A stretch of 64,000 nucleotides of DNA, taken from Solen grandis. Taxonomy: Eukaryota > Mollusca > Bivalvia > Adapedonta > Solenidae. The stretch is from assembly GCA_021229015.1 (NCBI GenBank), contig CM037780.1:63111323-63175322 (forward strand), read 5' to 3'. The position numbers and the translations under genes are program-made. The notes under the pieces are model-generated. The model made no database searches and had not been told where the DNA came from. It saw only the letters and a list, made by a program, of their open reading frames with translations. Positions 1-10,598 of this stretch are shown in pieces. Position 1 is the first letter of the stretch, and every line of letters begins with the position of its first letter.

Positions 1-878
1 TAACTGTATTTTAAAAAAGTTTTAACATTATATATATTTTTTCTGAATGTTAATCCTCTACGAAAGCTAAAATTGGAATATGTTGTGCTATATTTTTTTA
101 TTCACTATACGAACCTAATGCGACCAGTGATTCTTTTACGAAATGCGTTACTGATATACGCGCTCATTTTCAGCTTCATTCACTTCCCTCAATACTGAAA
201 TAAGCTAACTGGATAAAAACATATTTACACCATAAAATAAACCATTTGTTTCTTTTCTCTGCATGCTATTGTATATTCTTATGTGTATGATGACGACCTG
301 AGTATCCATGTCTATAGGTATGTTGTTTTCTGTTTTAAAAATACGCATATGTAACCATCATCGAAAACCTACGATATATATTCCAAAACATATTGAGCGA
401 AAGTGGGTTTTCGACTATGGTTCGGAACAAGAATTAACGCTATACTGAATATGAAGTTCTAATGAACTAATGCATGAGACAGTTTAAGTCCTAAACATAT
501 CAGTTTTATCAAACTTAATATATTATAACAGTTGTATGAAAATAATAAACAATATACGACTTATTTGTGATTAAAAAAAAAAAACGAGATGAAAGTTTTG
601 TTTTGTTTTGTTTTTTGTGTGTGTAACGAGAGCTTATTTGAAATAACATTGCATGGGATAATTTATTAATGTTCAACAAGTGCGATGTAGAAGTTGCTCG
701 CAAATCTGTTGAATTTTACAATATAATAAGAAACAATGTGCAATGAAAAAAGCGATAAACTTTGTAAATGTTTTTGCCTAAACGAAGAACCGATTATAAA
801 ATGTCACACTGAACAAAGGAATTAATCCAGTCAAATTGAAAGTCGAAAGATGTATAAACATCGTGTTCAGAATGTGAT
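1..878. other. AT-rich unassigned sequence
   Basis: No open frame here resembles a protein and I see no RNA gene or repeat structure. The sequence is AT-rich, with short A and T runs near 570-620. Confidence 0.5.
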
Positions 879-1120
879 TTAACCCTTTCCCTCATATAGA
901 CTCATTTTGACACACTCAGTAGGTATCACATAAAGCCTAATCTGCAGAAAACCACAGTTAAACCTTACCAAATTTAATTTTAAAGTCCTCATTTCCAGAC
1001 CACTGAGGAGCAGCGAACAATATAAAACCTGATCAGCCTGCGAGTTACTCGCAGGCTGATCTGGTTTTATGTTGTTCGCATAGGTCTTTTCATGGTTTCC
1101 TGTATGAGGGAAAGGGTTAA
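879..1120. mobile_element. piggyBac-like MITE, copy 1
   Basis: The element (883-1116) is bounded by TTAA at 879-882 and 1117-1120. Its perfect 14-bp terminal inverted repeats are CCCTTTCCCTCATA and TATGAGGGAAAGGG. TTAA target duplications and CCC...GGG termini are the signature of piggyBac-superfamily elements. It is 234 bp and encodes nothing, so it would need a transposase in trans. A second copy at 4,802-4,985 shares most of the sequence but lacks the internal hairpin at 1,013-1,079. The superfamily assignment is inference from termini and target site only. Confidence 0.8.
1013..1079. repeat. Long hairpin nested in MITE copy 1
   Basis: Two 32-nt arms (1013-1044 and 1048-1079) are inverted complements with two mismatches and a 3-nt loop. 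The sister MITE at 4.8 kb has only the outer GCGAACA at this point, so the hairpin was either gained here or lost there. A stem this long with so short a loop would extrude as a cruciform or fold tightly as RNA. Confidence 0.85.
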
Positions 1121-1444
1121 CTATTTATAAGATGGGACTGTACTTTGTGTATTTGTTTATTAAGTGTTCTAGCGATGGTAACGGCATAAGTTCGCTTTCT
1201 TTCTTGTAAGGACCAAATAATTATATTTTTTATTGAAACTCAGCCTTGCTTGTTTTCAGAATATTATTTGTGAAACGATTATATTTTTGTTATTACAAGG
1301 TTTATATATTCGAACAATAAGCAGAAAATAACATCTATCAGGTAAAGTTAAACTTGACTTACAAAAAATAAATGACACTTTGCTTTGAAGAAACTTCAGA
1401 CTAAAATTTCTCATTTGCTGTGATGTATTCATACATGAAACTGG

Positions 1445-1761
1445 AACGTCCCCGGTGGCCGAGTGGTTAGAGCGTCCGCATCGGGAGCGGGAGGTCGTGG
1501 GTTAGATCCTCGGCCGCGACATACCAGTCGTAAAGTCGTAAAAATGGTACTGTAATAGCTCCCTGGCTTGGCGCTCAGCATATAAGGGTAGTTGCAGGAC
1601 TGGTTGGCTCGGTGTCAGGATAATGTGACTGGGTGTGGTATCATGTCACATGTCTACGGCGTGATACTGCAGTGTAGCAACACTATATCTGTCTCAAGTA
1701 GACATCATCTCCAAGTGGCTGAAATACTGTCGGTGGGACGTAAAACCCAACAAACAAACAA
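1445..1761 (+). mobile_element. tRNA-derived SINE, family A, full length
   Basis: The 5' end is tRNA-like, with an A-box-like TGGCCGAGTGGTTAG and a slightly decayed B box (GGGTTAGATCC). A body follows that recurs in this window, and the tail is (CAAA)n. A 12-bp target-site duplication, acatgaaactgg, lies at 1433-1444 and 1762-1773, which proves retrotransposition. The internal Pol III promoter boxes are what would drive transcription. It is non-coding and depends on a partner LINE. Confidence 0.9.
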
Positions 1762-1817
1762 ACATGAAACTGGCCCTAGGTCTTAGACAATAAGTGGGTA
1801 TATACAGTATGCAACGT

Positions 1818-1970
1818 TGTGCCCCTGGAAATCCGGCAAGAATAAGAGCGGCGCATCGGGAGCGGGGTCGTCAATTCGCTCTCCGACCGCGAAATACCAA
1901 AGTCACTTAAATGGTAGCTAATATACAGGGTAGTTACAGGATTTTAGGATGATATGACTTTGTGTGTAAA
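1818..1970 (+). mobile_element. Degraded family A SINE fragment
   Basis: Recognisable pieces of family A occur in order: gcatcgggagcgggg, ccgaccgcgaaataccaaag, then cagggtagttacagga. They carry many substitutions and deletions. The tail is not recognisable. This is an old insertion next to the younger full-length copy. Confidence 0.7.
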
Positions 1971-2033
1971 GTAAAAAGTATATTATATGTTATGTAAGTT
2001 TTTTTTTATTATTATATATTTGTTGGTTTCTAA

Positions 2034-2110
2034 ATGGCGGCAATGAATAAGATACAACGATTATGTATGAATAAGATACAACGATTATGTATGAATATAA
2101 TCAGATAGTA
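2034..2110. repeat. Short tandem duplication and dispersed repeat
   Basis: The unit gaataagatacaacgattat occurs twice in tandem. A diverged copy of the same block (ggcagcaatgaataggttac onward) lies at about 7,408-7,460. No coding potential is seen. Confidence 0.6.
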
Positions 2111-2123
2111 AATGTTCTTGTCA

Positions 2124-2165
2124 TATTCAATTCAATTCAAAAGTTTATTTCCAACATTTACATAG
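2124..2165 (-). mobile_element. LINE 3' end with ATTGA-type tail
   Basis: Read on the minus strand, this is a GGAAATAAAC-type end followed by repeated TTGAATTGAATTGAA. The same end type closes the LINE tail at about 37.26 kb (+). Only the very 3' end is recognisable, and the body upstream (2,166-2,471) is not alignable by eye. Confidence 0.45.
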
Positions 2166-2471
2166 TAAATAACAGTGGACAAATAATACATCAAAAATAT
2201 TACGAAACAAAGCGAATGTTCTGACTACTCAGACACAGATGGTGCATTTAAATAAAAATGAAAATCATGGTTGTGTTACCGATCTATTTCTATTAGTAAT
2301 AATAACAGTTGATGCTAGGGCAATTAAAACATTGCGTGTTTATTATAATAATATAATCTTGGGAGGCAAAGACGAAAAATTCAAGGGAGGGAGAGAGAGA
2401 ATATATTTCTACATATGATAAAATAAATATAACATTGCATTCATGACTCATTTTTAAATGTCTTTAAGTAC

Positions 2472-2655
2472 ACATGCGGCCCCTCTGTAATGGCATGATA
2501 TCACGTCCAGTCCCAGTATCCTGACACTGAGCCAACCAGTTCTGGAACACAAGCTTAAGGTGATGAGCGCCAAGCACAATGCATATTTTTACAACTTTGG
2601 TATGTCGCGGCCTGAAATCAAACCAGCGACTTAGCAGTAATAGGAAGTACGATTT
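2472..2655 (-). mobile_element. Degraded family A SINE, minus strand
   Basis: Inverted family A segments appear in order: catgatatcacg, cctgacactgagccaaccag, gagcgccaagca and ggtatgtcgcggcc. They carry substitutions and the tRNA-like head is damaged. I can identify no target duplication. Confidence 0.7.
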
Positions 2656-2690
2656 AAACACTCAACCAAAATGGACGGTTTAAAGTTTAA

Positions 2691-3377
2691 ACCCAATGCA
2701 ACATTCCGTGATAATAAAAAGTAGGCTGTTTCCCTATCACAGGACGTATTGAAACTATATTTTGAACGATAAAACTTATGTTTAGACTTTCCTATTTCAG
2801 TTGCCATCACTTGGCTGATCACATTCACTCTTCGGGCCTCCGTGGCCGAGAGGGTAAAGTCGCTGACTTTAACACCCACTCAGCCCCTCACTGCGTGGAT
2901 TCAAATCCCGACAGGGACATTCGGATTTTCATGTGAGGAAGCCTTCCAGCTGGCTTGCGGTAGGTCGGTGGTTCTACCCGGATGCTCCCGTGCATTCGGG
3001 GTCTTTTTCCACCTGTAATTAGCTGGACGTCGGTAAACTAGCGACGGTAAACTCAAATAGTCAAATCAAGTCATTCACTTTTCGTACATGCGCTAACTGC
3101 ATAGGCGGAACTGGCGAAATCACTGTCCTGATCTGATGAAGACGCCATGATGCGAAAGTGTCACGTGCTACTTCAAGCACCTGCTTCGGGAATACTGTAT
3201 TCTTTATTTAACCGATTTCTTCGAATTTACGGTAACGAAAATATCGTACTCCCGTGTAATGTGACTTACTCCTGCCAAGTTTGTCAGGAAACAAATACTT
3301 CATCAACATTAACGATGGAGAGAAGACGAAAAATGTTTTTTGTAGTTTTTGCCGATCATCTGTGAGCGAGCTGCTTT
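2691..3377 (+). mobile_element. Diverged copy of the 488-bp TIR element, split by a SINE
   Basis: Segments 2691-2821 and 3085-3377 align, with roughly a quarter of positions changed, to the reverse complement of 38,406-38,790. Shared landmarks in order are cccaatgcaac, gataaaacttat, catgcgctaact, gtgtcacg, agcacctgcttcggg and the terminal atctgtgagcgagctgcttt (3358-3377). A family B SINE is inserted at 2835-3071. The other terminal repeat seen at 38 kb is missing here, so this copy is truncated at its start. Confidence 0.7.
2835..3071 (+). mobile_element. tRNA-derived SINE, family B
   Basis: The tRNA-like head contains TGGCCGAGAGGG (A box) and GGATTCAAATCCC (B box). A family body follows (tgtgaggaagccttccagct, ggtcggtggttctaccc). 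A 13-bp target duplication, cattcactYttcg, lies at 2822-2834 and 3072-3084. The element interrupts the TIR-element copy described above. Minus-strand relatives are at 29,402-29,595 and, badly decayed, about 17,240-17,345. Confidence 0.9.
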
Positions 3378-4801
3378 AACAGAAATGCACTAATGCATTA
3401 TTAAGTAAATTTAATGCCGTGCCAAGTAATAATTTGTATCAAATCTTTCCTGTATAGTGTTTCCACTGTAATGTTAAAGTCGTTGTGGTTTGTAGGACAC
3501 ATGTAAATCATAGGGCATCTGGGATTACTCCTTCCTGTTCCATTTACTTTCCACGCATATACTTTAGTAATGTAGTATAAAATAGATATCAAATTTTAAA
3601 ACAAACATATTTATATTACGACTGGTCTTAGGAATTTCAATACCAGTTATCCAAATTCAATGCCCCCTAGCGGACAAGCTTTGCTCGTACCATCGTTATA
3701 CAATAAATAAATATGCTTGCATGACGGGCTTCTTTTAGGCGTATGACATTTATTTTTACATATCTCACATAACTAAAATGCACTACAATCTCTTTTATGT
3801 GATTTGTTTATCGATTTATCATAGAAGTTGTCACGACACCACGAACGATAACTCAACGATCAAGAGAATAAAATTATATGACATATAATAAGCAAATGGA
3901 TTAACTATATATGAAGTGCATCAGTTCACGCACCTCTAAAATTGAGTATGTCCATGGTTAATCAAACAGGTATATGGCAAACAATATTATGTTGTTCATT
4001 GAAATATTTTCAGCTCTCACAGCAAAATGATATATTAGCTGCAAGATCCATTTGATATGAAAAGAAGTTCCAAAATACAAGCCATTTCTTGATGTTTTCC
4101 TTTACTGTTCAAATGTATACTTAACGCAACATTAGGACTCTCTTCACTTTGATTGTTACATGTAACATATACGTATAACGTTTACAAAATAACCTTTCAC
4201 ACGGAACCCTAATTTATTTGCAGATTCTAAATTAAAACCTTATTTAAAGTTGATTAGTATTGAAAAAAAATAATAGATTTGCAATATCACGTTTAAGAAG
4301 GTTATCTTACCGTTTAGAAGTGGAAACCGCATGATGGCATATAAACCAGAGTTATACTTTGTGAAGAAAGGAAAAGACAATTTTGCTCATTACTGAAAGA
4401 TGAATACCATTTTATTAGAATGTTCCAAAGTTTATTGAATGCATAACTTCAGAACACATAAATATCATTAGAAACTAAGCTATATATGTGTATTATGTAC
4501 GATTCATTTGAGCTGAGAATTTGTTTGTTATACGATTAACATATTATTGTACATTTAATCTCAATAGAAACATAATTATCTCTCCTAACACTTGAAAATA
4601 TGTCATGTTTACATATTCTTATCTTAAAAGTGATGTTGAATTATATATGGTTTTCTTGTAATTAAACCAACTATTGATCGATTTTTGAATTATTAACATA
4701 TGTGTATGTGAAGCTGCTTAAGTTTGCCTACATTTATATTGATATAAACTGTCCAAACTGTCTATAATGTTGTAACGCATTATAACGCTAAACAAAGGTG
4801 T
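3378..4801. other. AT-rich unassigned sequence
   Basis: I see no convincing coding region, RNA gene or repeat. Short open frames on both strands have no recognisable composition or motif. Confidence 0.5.
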
Positions 4802-4985
4802 TTAACCCTTTCCCTCATATAGACTCATTTTGACGCACTCAATATGTACCACATAACACCTGATCTGCAGAAAACCACAGTTAAACCTTACCAAATTTAA
4901 TTACAAAATCCTCATTTCCAGACCACTGAGGAGCAGCGAACAGCATAGGTCTTTTCATGGTTTCCTCTATGAGGGAAAGGGTTAA
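4802..4985. mobile_element. piggyBac-like MITE, copy 2
   Basis: TTAA at 4802-4805 and 4982-4985 flanks a 176-bp element (4806-4981) with termini CCCTTTCCCTCATA and tatgagggaaaggg. It is largely identical to copy 1 but without the 67-nt hairpin block. Confidence 0.8.
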
Positions 4986-6457
4986 AAGTACACCCACTTC
5001 ATAGCCATATATCGTGTCTGGTCACTGAAAATATCTACGTCACTTTAAACACACCCGAAAAGAACGTTTAACCAACAGATTATTCATTGTTTGTCTTTTT
5101 AGATTTTGGGGGGATAATTCATATTTAAATTAACATTGAAACCTGTGGGAAATATACAAGTTATACATTTTTTCCTTTCTTTAAATATAAAAAAGGCTTT
5201 TGAATCTGTTGAATAACTCATGGTAGAAAGTCACATTATGTAGTTCTATTTCAAATTTCAAAAATAAATTCATTGTTTATCATATCAAATGGTGGTTATT
5301 ACTGTTTTTTGTGTAAGGGGAGATAATTCATAGCTTTCATGGGAGATGATTTGTGATAAAAATATTGTCAGGGGGATGTAATAAAAAAAACAACCTTCAC
5401 TCACTATACATGTATATAATGTCAATATGCCCCTTGGTTTTACGTAGTTTGACATCTTTATGCTCATATTGTCAAGTTATAATTGTATATTTTTGGCACA
5501 AGAGTTTGAAGTTCAATCAATAAACAAGTGATATATATTAAAAAATAAGCCCCGTTTATAATTATAATAAAGAAACAACACACACATACACATGGAATGC
5601 AGTAAATAGTAAATTTAGTGAAAAGTAAGTACAAATGACGTCCTCTGATCAATATCGAATGGCTTCGACGACAAGCTAACTGCTCAGGAAAATGAGCATA
5701 ACAAGTCTTGTTGAAGTATCCCAGTGGAATTGCGCGATTTAACATATCGCCGGTTGTTATGGTTTTCTTTATCGAGTAGGCTCGCTAGAATTTTATCATT
5801 CATTATTTCGTTCGTATAATTCAGCTTAACTTGTGTTGTGTCTGTCGAAAAGGCGTTTCATTCCTTGTGTTTTTTTTGTTGTTGTTTTTTTATCAAAAAC
5901 GGGGCTTATTTTATTTTTACTTTATCACTTATTTTTTTATATAACTCATGTAACTTTTGGTAGACTTGATGGCTAATAAGATGGGAAAACCTTATTAAAG
6001 AACAAAGGCGCTAATAAACAAAACAAAGGATGGATGTTTATCCATACTTGTGTCGGGGTGTTTATGAAATTGGTGAGTGTCGATCTCAGCGCTCATTCAC
6101 TTTTCAGCAAGTTGTATGTAGATCTGAATGTTTAACAAATTTTCCTTTACATATCCTTCGTTTAATAAGGTACTTATTATGTGTTGAGACTTTGACACGA
6201 TAAAGTGTACCATGTACTCTTGACTGAGTATGCGTTGTTAAAATCAAATGAAACAACAGATTACGTGTTATTCTTATGAATGAAAAGCACGCCGTTGTTA
6301 CTGTCAAATATGCCTTCATAATGTGTTTAACCGTAAGATTTTTATAAGCAAGTAATGTTTAATGCGATGTTGAAACTGGCCGTGTAAAATCAACAACTGA
6401 TTTTAAGAATCATATCTAGTTATTTTCAGTTAGTGATAGATAACATTAATGACAGAT
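4986..6457. other. AT-rich unassigned sequence
   Basis: No recognisable gene or element. Short low-complexity runs occur (T-rich near 5,870-5,890, a short CA run near 5,580). Confidence 0.5.
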
Positions 6458-6700
6458 ATACGAGGTTCCTCGCGAGGTTTTATTTATAATCCTCGCGAGG
6501 ATTTGTAATAACTAAAAAAAATCTGCGCGCGCTATGTCTAAATTGTTGATTCAATCAAATTCCTAATGCGAGATTTAAGAAAGACATGCGAGAATTAAGA
6601 CGATAATTATCGCCAAAAAACCTCGCGAGGATTGTTAAATCTCGCATGTATATATGTTTTTCTGGACATGCGACAACGCGATAATTATCGTGTTGTCGCG
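6458..6700. repeat. Cluster of CG-containing palindromes
   Basis: The 10-bp palindrome CCTCGCGAGG occurs three times (6468-6477, 6491-6500, 6621-6630). The 12-bp palindrome CGATAATTATCG occurs at 6601-6612 and, with its outer CG kept, 6679-6690. The second lies inside a 30-bp inverted repeat (6670-6699) with one mismatch pair. The surrounding DNA is AT-rich and CpG-poor, so the cluster stands out. Function is unknown: it could be a small mobile element or protein-binding sites. Confidence 0.65.
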
Positions 6701-8257
6701 TGTTGGAGAGGCGATATTTAAACTGGTCCGATCAGGACACCGTAGATATATATTAAAGGACTACTGGTCCTTATATTGCATTAAGCATAAACTGAAACAG
6801 ACAGTAAGAAAGTCAAGTTGTTTTCAATTTGGAATGTTTTATTGATTTTCAACATAAACAGGATCTTGTAGCTAATATATCATTTTGGTGTGAGTGCCGA
6901 ACATATTTTACTGACCGACATCATTACATTTGCCATATATCTTTTAGGTTAACCAAGGACATATACATGCCAAAGGTGCGTGAACTGCCACACTTCATGT
7001 ATTCCGCACCACAGGCTTACGTCACACAATATAATTCATAGTATTTTCATTGATAAGTTTTCCCGCTAACGTACGTATCGTTGCAGAATTATCGATCGTT
7101 GTGTGCCGTCACAATTTCTATATAAAATTATAAATAAATCAAAAAGTCCATTTCATTCCTGTAATACATGTAAACAGGAGATCGATATGCAAGAATATTT
7201 ATCTATTGTACAACGATGGAACAAGCAACCAGGAGCAAGTTTTACATATGAATTAACGGAGAACACACTGTAATATACTTAAGGACTTCGAAAAACGCAC
7301 GCCTGTATCGTGCTTTTTGTTGTTGTTTTTTTATTTACACGAAAAAGGAAATACGAAGGATTCCATCAAATGTTCCTCATTATATATTTACTTAAATGTG
7401 TGTCTAAATGGCAGCAATGAATAGGTTACAACGAATGTGTATGAATATAATCACACTCATATTGTAAGTGCTTTCGTTGTATCCCCCCCTCCACACACAC
7501 ATCACCACCACCACCAAAATAAAAACAACAACAACAAAAAAACAACATTTGGTTGCATTTTCGAATTCCATAAGTTTATTTTCATAGTTCTATTTCTAAA
7601 AGGTCCTTTATGATTAATTGTACTTCATTTTTTTTGGTCAGTGTTGAAAGTAGCTAGTCTGAGAATGAAATACACTGTAAAACAATATAGATCTGGAAGG
7701 AGAGATGTGAGAGACAGCAGACGGCTCTTTACCACAGAAGAAACCCCGTTTTAAGGTTACAATCCGTATATAATGTCAGTCTGGTATGACGCCTTTCTTG
7801 ACATTTAACATTTGAGGACTTTATGTCATGGTAATGTCACTTGTTTTTGTGGTAGATCTGGTGTTACTTGTTTTTAACGTGAAGACAGTCGCAACAATAT
7901 ACGGGCAACAATATATTGAGAAAAGACAAACTCCTTGGTGACTGATATACATCTTGGAAGATCTAAACTTATCAAGTCAATGAAACAATGGAGATAATAG
8001 AATAAACCCTTAATGTTTTAGGAAAGTAATATATAAGGACTTCTAAAGAGACACATAAACACAGATCAGAGTAGTGCAGCTTTGCAATCCGACCAGAGCA
8101 AGCACGTGTGTTAAGTAGTTTCTTTTCTTTTCTTTCTTTTTTTTCCGTTATAACAATTTACTTCCCGGAATGTACAGTCAACTGAATACTTTGCGCTAGT
8201 AATAGGCAGATATATTTTTCAGAAGTATAGAAAGAAGACATCAAACTATCTTCAAGT

Positions 8258-8258
<1 letters not shown>
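6701..8258. other. Unassigned sequence with short repeats
   Basis: Holds the second copy of the dispersed block from 2.03 kb (about 7,408-7,460) and low-complexity CA, CCA and CAA runs at 7,490-7,545. Open frames of 63-70 residues at 6,654-7,041 match nothing I recognise. Confidence 0.5.

Positions 8259-8295
<37 letters not shown>
8259..8295. repeat. Poly(T) run of 37
   Basis: An uninterrupted T homopolymer. It could be the A-tail of a minus-strand retroposed sequence, but no body is recognisable beside it. Confidence 0.9.
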
Positions 8296-8619
8296 CAGTC
8301 AAGTACGTTTACATAAGATAGTCTAGTATGTACTTTTTTGCAAGTATTTATCAAGTCGGTAATATGTTTTCTCATTCTTAACAGGAAGCGGTCAGACCAT
8401 TTGGGAAACTATTATTATAATTTTTTGTGTGTTAAACTCGTGTTTTGTCTTAAGTATTGTGCTTCTCAAGCAACGGAATATCAAGAAAATTTAACGATTG
8501 CAAGGCGTTAAATTTTGACTGAGATGAATTACGAGTGTATTTGATTTGTCAGCATTTATTGTCATTTTCCCCCCCTCTAATCTTTTTTAGATCCATCTAA
8601 CGCTGCTTCGTAAGAATGC

Positions 8620-9109
8620 AATTATTCATTTTCTTCAATATTGTTATAGAAAATTTTCTTTTATATAATAATCTTATATACAATGATGTCATTGCAATAC
8701 TGATATATACGATATTTTTACATAATAAACTTATATAAAGTCATACTTTTTAATATTTTTACACAGTAATGATGTTCACAATAAATATGTTAATGTATAT
8801 GCAAAAAATATACTGTGTAACACAATCATTTATATGCAGAAATGTCATACACTAAAAAGTATAAATGACATTAAATAAAGACATTCATAATGATGATTAA
8901 TACAAACATGATGTTAAAAACAACCATGTTACGAATATACACAACAGAGTCATATACACTAATGGTTTTGCACGCAAATAAAATCTACAATAATGGTATA
9001 CACAATAGTGTCATATATAGACTGTTTTTGTGTGCAAATAAAATCAACAATAATGTTATACACAATTAGGTTACATACATGAATATTATATACAATAGTG
9101 TAAGAAACA
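8620..9109. repeat. AT-rich degenerate tandem repeat beside the Ngaro element
   Basis: Loosely repeated units contain tatacacaatagtgtcatat and gcaaataaaatcwacaataatg, with a spacing near 65 bp between about 8,940 and 9,100. The sequence just past the other end of the Ngaro insertion (16,080-16,180) has the same look (acaataatgtt, gcaataatgtcatg), so the element probably landed inside this tract. Confidence 0.5.
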
Positions 9110-9393
9110 ATTATTAAAGATGGGATGAATAAAGAACAAAAATAAACTTGCTTAATAATTATTATTGAAATTTAAGAACAACCAAAATATATTCATATAT
9201 ATATATATAGTGGCAAAACCCGGCCATGGCTTCAATTTTACTTTCTGTTTTAACCAAATATGGGTGTTTTAAATACCAGTGAACTCTGGGAACAGTAGTT
9301 CACTAGTTAATTAATTAGGTTGAAAATTGTTTGAATATAATGTCAATATAGATATATAGTATGCCAACACTGCTGTGCGCGCAAGAATCTGCC
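9110..9393 (-). repeat. Ngaro B2 repeat (3' terminus)
   Basis: 284 bp, matching 9,939-10,222 except for one base near 9,359 (tatagtatgcc against tatattatgcc). It is the outermost 3' end of the element. Confidence 0.93.
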
Positions 9394-9695
9394 TCCAGGG
9401 ATGGAACAGTCCACGAGTTGTTGAAGCCATGACGAAGGGGGGGGGGTCAGTAAGATGACGACCGAATACAGGTCCATTAGGCACGGCACCTGAAGATATA
9501 AACAAACAGCAGCAACCAACCAGGCAAAAAAAACAACAAAATTATGCATAGACTTTATTTTCAACTAGAACTACTAATTGATAATTAAACAAGGAATTGC
9601 ACAATTTAACAGTTGTCTCATAAGCAAAAAACAAAATTCCAGGAATAACAAAATACAAAATTAAAATGTCTCATAAAATGGGCTGGGTGGGCGGG
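9394..9695. other. Ngaro spacer between A2 and B2
   Basis: Non-coding, with a run of nine or more G near 9,430. It does not align with the stretch following B1, so it is unique to this part of the terminus. Confidence 0.6.
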
Positions 9696-9796
9696 TCATT
9701 AGAAATATTATTAAGATGGCTCAGATATAAACAGATTTTTGAACCCACAAATTACCAAACAGATAAAAATGGCTGCCGCTGAAAACCGGAAAGAGC
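9696..9796 (-). repeat. Ngaro A2 repeat
   Basis: 101 bp identical by eye to A1 at 15,971-16,071 (begins tcattagaaatatta, ends accggaaagagc). It lies between the two B repeats, as the split-repeat model requires. Confidence 0.92.
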
Positions 9797-9847
9797 GGAT
9801 TACGGTGTAGCGTGAGAAAAGCACGCCTGAATAATTACTAGACCAGA

Positions 9848-9938
9848 GGGGGGGGGGGGGGGGGGGGGGGAACAGAGGTATAACAACGACAGATCACCAC
9901 TTCAATAAAGGGATTTATGTCGATAAACGACAAATCCC
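9848..9938. repeat. G23 run and hairpin between A2 and B1
   Basis: A run of 23 G (9848-9870), able to form G-quadruplex, is followed at 9910-9938 by an imperfect hairpin. Its arms are gggattt..gtcg and cgac-aaatccc with a 5-nt loop and a 2-nt bulge. The hairpin ends exactly where repeat B1 begins, a position where recombination or termination signals would be expected; that role is inference. Confidence 0.7.
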
Positions 9939-10222
9939 ATTATTAAAGATGGGATGAATAAAGAACAAAAATAAACTTGCTTAATAATTATTATTGAAAT
10001 TTAAGAACAACCAAAATATATTCATATATATATATATAGTGGCAAAACCCGGCCATGGCTTCAATTTTACTTTCTGTTTTAACCAAATATGGGTGTTTTA
10101 AATACCAGTGAACTCTGGGAACAGTAGTTCACTAGTTAATTAATTAGGTTGAAAATTGTTTGAATATAATGTCAATATAGATATATATTATGCCAACACT
10201 GCTGTGCGCGCAAGAATCTGCC
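9939..10222 (-). repeat. Ngaro B1 repeat
   Basis: 284-bp internal copy of B2, immediately downstream of the hairpin at 9910-9938 in window coordinates. One mismatch to B2. Confidence 0.93.
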
Positions 10223-10304
10223 AAATGCAGCAAGTGACACCAAAATGGTGCCACCAGCTGCACCGCCAAAAAGCGGGGCAAGCACAGCAGTATGACACAA
10301 CAAC

Positions 10305-10500
10305 CCTCCAACTGAGGGGCCCCTCCAACTGAGGGATCGGTGGACGCACTTCACAAATTTGAAGAGTTTGTCACACCGCATTACAACAACAACAACAAAA
10401 TCAAACATTACCTAGAAAATATTTTCCAAGCAAAATGCAAAGACTCAACCTCCAATTGAGGATTTACCAAACAAAAAACAATCTCTGCCTCCAATTGAGG
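10305..10500. repeat. Four CCTCCAAYTGAGG motifs in the Ngaro 3' region
   Basis: The near-palindromic 13-mer occurs at 10305-10317, 10322-10334, 10449-10461 and 10488-10500. The last two share a longer context (gaggatttaMcaaacaaa). They lie between the hydrolase and B1 and may bind a protein or mark old local duplication. Confidence 0.75.
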
Positions 10501-10598
10501 ATTTAACAAACAAAATGCAAAACTTAGCCGCCATAAACTTAGTTTACAAAGGGCGGATGATTTAGTTTCATTGCGTATTTCACCAATAAGGCGACAAA

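Noticed and set aside
1447..1520. tRNA gene
   Set aside because: The A and B boxes belong to a SINE head, shown by the family body, CAAA tail and target duplication. The same applies at 25,843, 32,430 and 2,835.
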